Part shown: piece by piece, positions 57,501 to 64,000 of the stretch
How positions within the stretch are numbered: the first letter of the stretch is position 1
Layout of the letters: each line of letters opens with the position of its first letter
Assembly (NCBI GenBank): GCA_905221605.1
Contig: CAJNDS010002106.1
Coordinates: 136,001 to 200,000 of the forward strand
Direction of reading: 5' to 3'
DNA: 64,000 nt
From: Symbiodinium natans
Lineage: Eukaryota > Sar > Dinophyceae > Suessiales > Symbiodiniaceae
Notes under the pieces: model-generated
Told to the model about the DNA's origin: nothing
What the model saw: only the letters and a program-made list of their open reading frames with translations
Database searches by the model: none
Made by a program: the position numbers and the translations under genes

Positions 57501-60500
57501 GAGGGGTTTAGGACTAGGGGGAAATGCTACCGCAACCCTGAAACCTTGCAACCCTTGACTCGGAAGCCCCTTCAACCTCTGACAGCCGCCCTCTGCGCTC
57601 AAGGTCTCCAACGTGCCGAGCAGCCACCCTAAACCCTAAACCCTAAACCCTAAACCCTAAACCCTAAACCCTAAACCCTAAACCCTAAACCCTAAACCCT
57701 AAACCCTAAACCCTAAACCCTAAACCCAGCGGAGCGTCTCTATACACCAAGGTTTGCACTTCTCCCAGCTGGGACCATACCTCAGACGACGGAAGCCCTG
57801 TTCTCTCTTAGGGGGTTTCGGGTTTACCCTGTTCTCTCTTAGGGGTTTTGGGTTTAACCCTGTTCTCTCTCAGGGGTTTCGGGTTTACTGGCTTTAACTG
57901 AAATCTGCGCCAAAAGCAAAACAGAGCCACTAGCTAGCTCCTTCAGGGTAGTTACATGGTCTCTTATTCTGGGCCCGTTATCGGAGAACCCGTTTATGCC
58001 CCTGATATAAACTATAAAACCCAATTGCCCATGCTTCAGAACCCTTTAAAGGTAAGGGTCATATTAAGGGACCATGTAACTTCCCTTACGATCTCAGGGG
58101 GGTTCGGACCTCCGGGCCCACCAGGTACGGAGGAACTATCCGACGGACACAGGGGAAACGCAAATGGCCCACACCAGATGGCCCCTAGCTTCAGAACCCA
58201 AAACCTTCTTTGTAGGTTCCCCAAGAATCCTACAAAAAGCATTTAGAATGAGAACCTACAAAAAAGTAGGCTTGGGGTCCTTACGGCATGCGTTTTTTTA
58301 AAAGCAAAACCAACGATGTCAACATACCAAGACTGGCCAGCCGTAGGGTATGGCTGGGCGAGAAAACAATGACCGCAATGGCCCCATCAGGCTCCATCTC
58401 ATCATCCCAACGTCCAAGTAAGCCTCCTTCAGGTATGCAAGATGCCCAACACCTGGTATGGGGCGAAGGCGGCCTACCCAACACAGTCCAGAAGAAAGCC
58501 CTGTCCGACTGCAGGCATACAGAACAGGCCGCACACACGAAAACGCACAGGGCAAAATCTGCCACAAGGCTGCCCCTGGAGAGAGCACAAGCGTAGCACG
58601 AGCCTTTGCGCTGTGCAGCAAGGGACTGCTTGAACCCCAAGGAGAAGCCGGAAAGGAATGACCCAAGCGAAGGCCGGACAGTGTGCTAGTGGCCGGGCAA
58701 GGCGAGCGCCACCTGTGGGCCTGTGGGTTCCATGTTATCACCGGGCGGTTCCTGTGCCTGGGCCAGCATCCACGAGGTGCTCGCGCAATTTTTGACCTGA
58801 TCTTTGGGTTTGGGGGGCCACCCTGCATGATATCTACGGCCGTCACGTACTTCAACGGGCGTGGGACAGAGAGGCTGGCAGCCGCTGGACTATCCAAGGC
58901 GGCCAGCGCCTCTATTTTAGGTACCGTAACTTAGAGAACAGACCGGGTTTACGTCTTCATTGGCGTCTACGGATGGGTTCGATTCTGGCTTTTTGCCGTT
59001 CGCCTAGCCACTGCATTGGGTTCAGGGTATAGGGCTTGAGCTGCGTACTTAGAGGTTCATGGATACTTAAAACCCCAATTATAACAGTACTGAAAAGCCC
59101 CCAAAGTCCTCTAAGTAGGTTCTACGCAGATGTAGATAACCATTGAACCTCCAAGGAGGACTTGTGCCTCAGCTTAAGCATTTTAAGAAGCCGTGCGATA
59201 CCTGCCCACAATGCTTCCAAGTCAGATGCTGGAAATATTCCAACCGCTTCCCACCACGCGGAACCCAAACTTCTGAAGCCCTTCGATCAACCTTCCCCAG
59301 ACACTAAACCCTAAACCCTAAACCCTAAACCCTGAACCCTGAACCCAAAACCCCAAACCCTAGCTAAGGCCCCCTGCTGGCAGAAGTCTGGGGGAAGGCC
59401 GCAGACTGGACAGTACAGCCTCAGGGACTCCCGGTTGCCATTGTTGGGGCGGTAAAGCCCCACCTTCAGGGCTCCTGTGGTTAAGCCCTAAACCCTAACC
59501 CTAAACCCTTACTTACTGTTTAGGGGTGGTAAGCCCTATAAGGCCCCTCTTTGCACCAGGTTTTAGGGTGAAACCCTTTTTTTTCCTTCGTGTTTAAGGC
59601 CTAAACCCTATCCCTAAACCCTTACTGTTTAGGGGTGGCTCCTTTCGAGCCCTAAAGCCTTAACCCAACAAGCTTCATGTGAGGCCAGCCTCAACGTTGG
59701 ACTGACCTTTGGTTGAGGCTTAGTAACTTAGGGTTCTAAGCTGTCCAGTACCTAGGGGCCCTAGGGGGACTAAAGGTTAACCTTTGGGTTTATAAGGGGA
59801 TTCTATTGCCCCAAAAAGGTTAAAGGTTGCCGACTCTACTACTAAGGATTCAGGGTTTAGGGGTTTCATGGTTTGTGCCATGCTCCCACGGGCACGGGAG
59901 CGAAGGGTTTCACGGGACTGCGGATGGCGGCTTGGGGGTACTTGGAGATTCATGGTACTTGTTAAGCAATCATAACTGTACTTATCAGCCCGCTCACAAG
60001 CACCTTAAGTTATGGCTATAAGTACAGTTATAAATGGTTAATATGTACCATGAACCTCCAAGTAGTGAGGGTTAAACCCTAAAACCCTAAACCCTAAACC
60101 CTAAACCCTAAACCCGAAACTTTCAGGAATTCGGGGCATCCCCGAGACTGCTTTTGGGAGAGACCCTCGGAGTAGTAACCAGGGCCCTTACAATTTCTTG
60201 AATGGGGACGCCTTTTCTATCCTAAACCCTAAAACCCTAAAACCCTAAAACCCTAAAACCCTAAACCCTAAACCCTAAACCCTAAACCCTTACATACCCC
60301 TATAAAACCCAAGGGCCCAGACGTCAGAAGCCCTTTAGGATGCTAAGGGGGCATACATGTACTTACCCTTTTTGAGAGGTCGCTTAGGGTTTAGGGTTTG
60401 GGGTTTAGGGTTTAGGGTTTAGGGTTTAGGCCTAGACCTTAAGAATCCTGCCCAGACCCCTGATTGCTGTTGTGCGTGATTTTTGTTGCTTCACATTTTC

Positions 60501-61080
60501 TCTGGCTCCGTATCATTGAAAACCCTGAATGTTGAGGGTTAACCCTCAGACCCGTAAACCCCTAACCCTAAGACCCCCAAAACCCTAAACCAAATTATAT
60601 AAGACCCTAAAACCCTTTTGCTTAAGACCCTGAAACCCTTAAACCCTAAAACCCTAAACCGTCAAAACCCTAAAAGGCCCTAAACATGGGCAAACATGAA
60701 TCTTCTGTGTGGTTGGAGACATTAATAAGTCAAAACCCTAACATCCCAAACCCTAAAAACCCTAAAGCCCTTATAACCCTCAGCGCCCAAAAAACCTGAA
60801 AAATCCTGAACCCTCTAACACCGAAACCCTAAAACCCTACACACCCAAAAGCCCGAAAACCCTGTAAACCCTAAAGCACGACGTGGGGGTTTGCTGGTCA
60901 ACTTGTCTGTGTAGGTTCTTGGGTTTAGGGCTTGGGGTGTGGGACTTCGGGGGTTGAGGGTTTAGGGTGTCCACTTTAAGGTTTAGATTTTGCGGGTTCT
61001 TGGGTTGAGGTTTTCGGTCTGGGGCTTCGGGTTTGGAGGTCCGCAACTCATCTGGGGGACACGTCCACAGCGGTCTCCAT
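51523..61080 (-). CDS. DENR: DENR homologue (density-regulated protein), 11 exons, complete
   Basis: Joining 61053-61080, 59378-59474, 57736-57780, 56565-56636, 56129-56154, 55808-55920, 54167-54205, 53179-53234, 52628-52710, 51852-51901 and 51523-51597 (complement) gives 684 nt: 227 residues and a TAG stop. Residues 29-53 carry the DENR zinc-binding region (Cys31, Cys34, Cys41, Cys50, then KPW). A Gly/Lys linker with LPGGKVK lies at 117-124 and a basic RGGRKC at 135-140. The SUI1 domain runs about 141-205 (GLDMFGIKL, then KKKFACGCAVVKG). The family binds MCT-1/MCTS1 and acts on 40S subunits in re-initiation and recycling after termination, in the cytosol. Length is close to the usual ~200. 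The helix after DII (192-194) is about three residues short. Weakest parts: first exon, 26-nt exon and last exon. Confidence 0.85.
51852..51901 (-). CDS. DENR: DENR exon 10 (SUI1 helix)
   Basis: Acceptor ttaagcag, GA donor (GACAGG). Encodes GRPEDIIVAEWKQVPQ, the family's D-I-I ... W ... V-P helix, about three residues shorter than in animals and plants. Confidence 0.7.
52628..52710 (-). CDS. DENR: DENR exon 9 (SUI1 core)
   Basis: Acceptor cccccag, GC donor (GCGCCA). Encodes KLFKKKFACGCAVVKG and then DTVDIQ, the core of the DENR SUI1 fold. Confidence 0.9.
52717..52787 (+). repeat. TTTAGGG tract in DENR intron 8
   Basis: Ten units starting six bases upstream of the exon 9 acceptor. Confidence 0.92.
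52971..53053. mobile_element. family E, copy 1 of a pair in DENR intron 8
   Basis: CTACCCAAAGGCTCCAACG and GGAGCCTTTGGGTA ends; 14 bp before the next copy, same orientation. Confidence 0.78.
53068..53157. mobile_element. family E, copy 2 of a pair in DENR intron 8
   Basis: CTACCTGAAGGCTCCAATG and AGGAGCCTTTGGGTAG ends; about 20 bp downstream of the donor of exon 8. Confidence 0.78.
53179..53234 (-). CDS. DENR: DENR exon 8 (start of SUI1)
   Basis: Acceptor accgcag, GC donor (GCCCGG). Encodes VTSVAGLDMFGIKLDDVA, a close match to the first SUI1 strand and helix of DENR. Confidence 0.9.
54167..54205 (-). CDS. DENR: DENR exon 7 (39 nt)
   Basis: Acceptor gagcccag, GC donor (GCGACC), phase 0 at both ends. 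Encodes VNIRKLSRGGRKC, the basic segment before the SUI1 domain. Confidence 0.85.
54601..54690. mobile_element. family K in DENR intron 6
   Basis: TAGTAGCCCAGTAACCATAT and GGTACCACTGGGCCACTA ends. Confidence 0.8.
55078..55190 (-). repeat. CCCTAAA / CCCTAGG / CCCTAAG tract in DENR intron 6
   Basis: Variants occur in homogeneous blocks. Confidence 0.9.
55287..55370. mobile_element. family G, reversed and partial, DENR intron 6
   Basis: GGGGTCATATACCCTATGCC ... ATGGACCATAAACCC. Confidence 0.55.
55735..55800 (+). repeat. TTTAGGG tract in DENR intron 6
   Basis: Starts within ten bases after the exon 6 donor (minus strand reading). Confidence 0.88.
55808..55920 (-). CDS. DENR: DENR exon 6 (linker, LPGGK)
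   Basis: Acceptor gtacag, GC donor (GCTCCA). Encodes a Gly/Ser-rich linker ending KEKLLPGGKVKRLS; LPGGK is a DENR signature in plants and protists. Confidence 0.87.
56129..56154 (-). CDS. DENR: DENR micro-exon 5 (26 nt)
   Basis: Proposed because exon 4 leaves two bases and exon 6 begins with two, so an exon of length 2 modulo 3 is required. This stretch has acceptor gcgtag, donor GTTACA and the right length, and encodes RHGSFARG. No homology can be judged. Confidence 0.45.
56372..56499. mobile_element. family A2 with TTTAGGG inside, DENR intron 4
   Basis: TACTTGGAGG and CCTCCAAGTA ends; seven TTTAGGG units at 56392-56439 in the loop. Confidence 0.75.
56565..56636 (-). CDS. DENR: DENR exon 4
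   Basis: Acceptor aagcccag, donor GTACGG. Encodes NVPHYYPEL, the conserved stretch following CKPW in DENR, then a Lys-rich helix. Confidence 0.87.
56652..56760. mobile_element. family F, degenerate, DENR intron 3
   Basis: GGGTCCATGTGCC start; GGCCCTTGAAGGCCCAAGT interior. Confidence 0.5.
56837..56954. mobile_element. family C in DENR intron 3
   Basis: GATGTTTCCCCCTCATACT and its complement at the right end. Confidence 0.78.
57627..57728 (-). repeat. CCCTAAA tract in DENR intron 3
   Basis: 14 units; begins within ten bases of the exon 3 donor. Confidence 0.92.
57736..57780 (-). CDS. DENR: DENR exon 3
   Basis: 45 nt after acceptor gtctgag, ending at a GC donor (GCTCCG). Encodes YGPSWEKCKPWCIE, which continues the cysteine motif (family pattern EKCKPW). 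Confidence 0.87.
57944..58090. mobile_element. family M in DENR intron 2
   Basis: CAGGGTAGTTACATGGTC and GGACCATGTAACTTCCCTTA ends. Confidence 0.78.
58191..58286. mobile_element. family J in DENR intron 2
   Basis: AGAACCCAAAACCTTC and AGTAGGCTTGGGGTCCTTA ends. Confidence 0.75.
58288..58934. other. ORF-dense unique island inside DENR intron 2
   Basis: Longest repeat-free block (about 0.65 kb). Minus frame of 192 codons (58319-58897), another of 119, and plus frames at 58288-58596 and 58683-58934. Which strand codes, if either, cannot be decided by eye. A degraded transposon or nested gene is possible. Confidence 0.35.
59046..59157. mobile_element. family A2 in DENR intron 2
   Basis: TACTTAGAGGTTCATGG and CATTGAACCTCCAAGGA ends. 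Confidence 0.75.
59165..59304 (+). other. Cys-rich plus-strand frame inside DENR intron 2
   Basis: 46 open codons with CDTCPQCFQVRCW and a TAA end. It is antisense to DENR. A minus frame reads RLIEGLQKFGFRVVGSGW. Confidence 0.27.
59378..59474 (-). CDS. DENR: DENR exon 2 (zinc-binding motif)
   Basis: Acceptor ccacag, donor GC (GCAGGG), phase 2 to 2. Encodes LYCPVCGLPPDFC, the diagnostic N-terminal motif of DENR proteins. Confidence 0.88.
59732..59849. mobile_element. family N in DENR intron 1
   Basis: Same blocks and order as 44429-44531; a right half also occurs at about 29664-29700. Confidence 0.65.
59939..60064. mobile_element. family A1 in DENR intron 1
   Basis: Both terminal repeats and TA ends present. 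Confidence 0.82.
60520..60890 (-). repeat. degenerate CCCTAAAA region in DENR intron 1
   Basis: Loose AACCCTAAAA-like units with many changes. Nothing else seen. Confidence 0.7.
61053..61080 (-). CDS. DENR: DENR exon 1 (start codon)
   Basis: ATG followed by nine codons and one base, then a GA donor (GATGAG). Chosen because it lies upstream of exon 2 and supplies the phase exon 2 needs; there is no homology support for so short a piece. An AG just before the ATG (tacccag) could be a spliced-leader acceptor. Another first exon is possible. Confidence 0.45.
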
Positions 61081-61816
61081 CGCTGGGTAGGAGTCCTTAG
61101 GAAAGGTGGCGTGCGTCTGGGCTGCTCCTCAGGAACTTACAGTACTTGGTAGCCCAGAATACCACATTGCAAAAATGGTGCCCCCTTTCTTGTTACCCAT
61201 GGTGGTTTCCGATATTCGGGGTACCTTATTGGGGTCCTTATCGTGAGGGAATCCTACTATTTGCGCGGGACACTTTCGGGGTCCCCTATATTCGTACACC
61301 CCCATATATTGACCATATACCCATACAATGGGTCTCGCGTACTTTAAGATTCCTTTCCTGCTGCAGGCCTGTGGCGAAGCTTGCACAGCTCATGGCTTGA
61401 AACTCTGACCTTGTCTCGAAAAGTGCCTCTTAGAAATCGGGGTTCCTTCACCATAAAAACCACTTTGGGGGGTTTTAGGGTTTTGGTTTTTTTTTGGCTT
61501 AGGGGACTGCCCTAAACCCTAAACCCTGAGCCCGCAAGGCCCGAAACCCTAGTCGGTCGCACTGACTGGAAGCGTATAAGTGGGAGCGAACTCCCTATGT
61601 CACTAGAATCCCTAAAAGAACCCTAATCAGATGCTGGAAGCCCTAAACCCTAAACCCTAATCCCCAAGACGAACTGAACGGGAACCCCTTTGGGTACGGA
61701 GGTCGGGTCTCTTAGCAAAGATCCAGCAAAACTCCAACATCTTCAACCCTAAACCCTAATACCCGAAACTCGAAACCCCAGATGAACCCCAAACCTGCCA
61801 AACGGGGTCCAATTAC

Positions 61817-61922
61817 CCTAAGGGCCCATGTACGCACATAGCAAATGCTTGAACCCTGAAGCTACTACGTAGGGACCCCCTTTAGAAGGCCCAAGTCTAC
61901 ACTATGTAGGTACATGGACCCT
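61817..61922. mobile_element. family F
   Basis: CTAAGGGCCCATGTACGC and GTACATGGACCCTTA ends; an A1 element begins in its last bases. Confidence 0.78.
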
Positions 61923-62056
61923 TACTTGGAGGTCCATGGTACTTATTCACCAGTTATCACTGTACTTCTAGCCCACTTGTGAGCCCCTTAAGTGCCCTAC
62001 TATGTGGTTAGAAGTGCAGTTTTAGTTGGCTAATAAGTCTCATGAACCTCCAAGTA
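61923..62056. mobile_element. family A1 fused to element F
   Basis: Begins inside the last bases of the family F element ending at 61,922, with no spacer. Confidence 0.82.
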
Positions 62057-62579
62057 GGGTTCGTGAAGCCGGGCGGCATGGGGCTTGAAGAGGCAGGTGG
62101 CCACTGGTTCCTTCGCTGCTTCCTTCGGCGCCTCTGTCGATGAGGGTTTCTTGAAGGGGGGTGGGCGGGTGTGTCTGTGTGTGTGTGTGTGTGTTTTTTC
62201 CAGGGTTTACGGGGCTCCGGGGGATTTAGGGTTCAGGGTTTGGGGTTTAGGGTTTCGGGCTGAAGGCCCGAAAAAAAATGTCTGATGCCTTTTGGACCTT
62301 TGCCTTTCAGGGCTGCCAGTTTCACTTGCCGGGGATCTGATGTTTAGGGAGATTCTAAGGATCTGGTAGCGGCCCTCATTTAGTCTCTTCTGGCTACTGC
62401 CCATGGTGCAGGCTGCACCTACGAGTTTCCCAGCCCTTATCAAGAAATCGAGCCCTCGAAGGGCCGCAAACCATGAACCCTAAGAATGAGCCCTACTCTT
62501 GAAGGCGTGAGCTCACAACACGTTGAAGATCCAGGAATCGTACCCCTGAGGTACACCCTGCCTAAGCTTCACAAGTGTC

Positions 62580-63060
62580 GTGAGCATCATGAGCATCAGA
62601 TACACAGCTGCAGTAAAGGTGGGGGAGCATCATGGGCATCAGCAGGAGCATCATGAGCACCAGCTGCAGAGCCCTTTCCAAGCCACCCAGGGGTGTGCAA
62701 CATCATATCAGCTACATCACCCTTCTCAAGTCACACAAGAGTGGCGAGCAAAACAGCCGTTTCATCATGAGCATCAGCTGCAACGCCCTTGCCAGGCCAC
62801 ATAGGAGCTTCAGCCTCCAAGCCCATTCCAAGCCACACGCGGGCGGCGAGCATCACGAGCACCAGCTGCAAAGCAGTTTTCAAGCGCATCATGAACATCA
62901 GCTGCTAAGCTCTTCATCCTTGGAGAGCATGCCCCCCACCCCGCCCCAAACAGCCAAGCCTCCTTCGGCCGATATTAAACGGCCTCATCCCTTACGATTC
63001 AACAGTAATGAGAGCGACATCAAGGTGAGGAATGTCAAGAGTCAAACGATGCTTCACTAG
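62580..63060 (+). CDS. His/Gln-rich tandem-repeat ORF, partial
   Basis: From about 62,580 a degenerate ~50-bp unit (variants of gagcatcatgagcatcag then ctgcaaagccc) repeats. One frame gives repeated HHEHQLQ, another runs open to 63,060. The last part, PPTPPQTAKPPSADIKRPHP and on to ESDIK, is followed by a good donor (AAG then GTGAGG at about 63,024). The protein is not recognised. It lies head to head with DENR. Confidence 0.4.
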
Positions 63061-63460
63061 ACAGTCACGGACATGTATGTTTGGTGGGCACTGACCCCAA
63101 CGCCCCAAGCCCCTGAATCCAGGAACCCTACACCCTGAACACTGAATTACCCTAAACCCTGAATCCTCAACCTTAAATTGCCCTAAGCCCCAAAATGTAC
63201 CAAAACCAAGAGGGAACCCTAAACCCTAAACACTAAAGCAGAAGCCCTTAAATTACCCTAAGCCCTAAACCCTAAACCTTAAATTGCCCTAAACCCTAAA
63301 TGTGCTGGCCTCCGAGGGCGCGGAGGGATACCCACCGTCCTTCGGCTTGGCTGGCTCTTCGCCGTTCTCTTCCTTGCGGACCACATGAACCTCATAGTTG
63401 GGGTCATATGCCGTATACTTCTATACTTTCCCTACAATATGGACCACAACACCCTTGCCT

Positions 63461-63645
63461 GCTGATGTACCTATACTTGGACCCTAAAGCTACTACATAC
63501 AAACTCCTCGAAGGCCCATGTGTCTACTTCCTTGGAGACCAAGTGACAATTGCAATTGGGGTCATATGCCCTATGCCATGGCCAAGAACCCTTTCAGGGT
63601 TCATGTACTCCCCGAGGTATAGAATCATAGGTACATGGACCCTTG
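63461..63645. mobile_element. family F with G-like insert
   Basis: F arms at 63466-63530 and 63615-63645; between them GGGGTCATATGCCCTATGCC of family G. Confidence 0.6.
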
Positions 63646-63659
63646 GGCTTTTAGGGTGG

Positions 63660-63912
63660 GTTCGTTCAGTCCGCAAGGTTCCTGGAAAGGGCGCATTGGA
63701 GGGGGGGGGGGGGGGGGGGCGGTGGTTCGGGGGCTTCGGGCTGCAGGGTGTAGGATTGCCCTAAACCCTAAACCCCGAAAAACAAAAAGAAAACAAACAA
63801 CTAAAAAACAGACCGAAAAAACCCCCACAAAATCAACAAACCATAAAAACACCCCCCCCCCCCCCAAAAAAAAAAAAAAAAAAAAAAAAAAAATAAATAA
63901 ATAAATAAACCC
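63660..63912. repeat. poly(G), poly(C)-poly(A) and (AAAT)n
   Basis: About 21 G at 63699-63719, then C13-A29 at 63851-63892 and AAATAAAT repeats. No gene seen. Confidence 0.85.
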
Positions 63913-63952
63913 TACTATGCGTCTCTCTGAAGGCTTGGACACTGCTCAAGGC

Positions 63953-64000
63953 TTGGGGACCAAATGAACCCGAAGCTTGGGTCGTACAACCAAAGCTATT
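63953..64000. mobile_element. family G, cut by window edge
   Basis: CTTGGGGACCAAATGAACCC at the very end of the window. Confidence 0.55.

Overview
Nuclear DNA of an intron-rich eukaryote, most probably a dinoflagellate. I see no bacterial-style genes, rRNA, tRNA or CRISPR. About every kilobase carries a tract of TTTAGGG/CCCTAAA (plant/dinoflagellate-type telomere repeat) in either orientation. The ground between is filled with 80-200 bp inverted-repeat (MITE-like) elements from at least a dozen families, with short homopolymer runs, and with short islands that read like exons.

The one gene I can name is on the minus strand at 51,523-61,080. Eleven exons of 26-113 nt join in frame (684 nt, 227 codons before the stop) into a homologue of DENR, the translation re-initiation and 40S recycling factor that partners MCT-1. 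It has the N-terminal zinc-binding cysteines, the LPGGK linker and a C-terminal SUI1 domain. No exon is longer than 38 codons, so no long ORF reveals it. Six of its ten introns appear to start with GC, two with GA and only two with GT, all ending in AG. Such donors are typical of dinoflagellates and are my main reason for that assignment. Its introns hold the telomere-like tracts and the inverted-repeat elements.

Layout: 1-30 kb holds alternating tracts, elements and mostly minus-strand exon-like islands, plus a 0.4 kb (CCCCAAAA)n block at 20.2 kb. 30-35 kb has islands on both strands and a 0.83 kb terminal-inverted-repeat element at 34.55-35.38 kb. 35-51 kb has more minus-strand islands, the best being a 46-codon phase-0 exon at 42.25-42.38 kb. 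51.5-61.1 kb is the DENR gene. 62.6-63.06 kb has a plus-strand His/Gln-rich tandem-repeat ORF divergent from DENR. If most islands are real, the region is largely one-directional, as dinoflagellate gene clusters often are.

Caution: a random 30-codon frame at this base composition is open roughly one time in four or five, so single islands are only candidates. DENR is different because independent exons join in phase into one known protein. Most long ORFs in this window are artefacts of the repeats.
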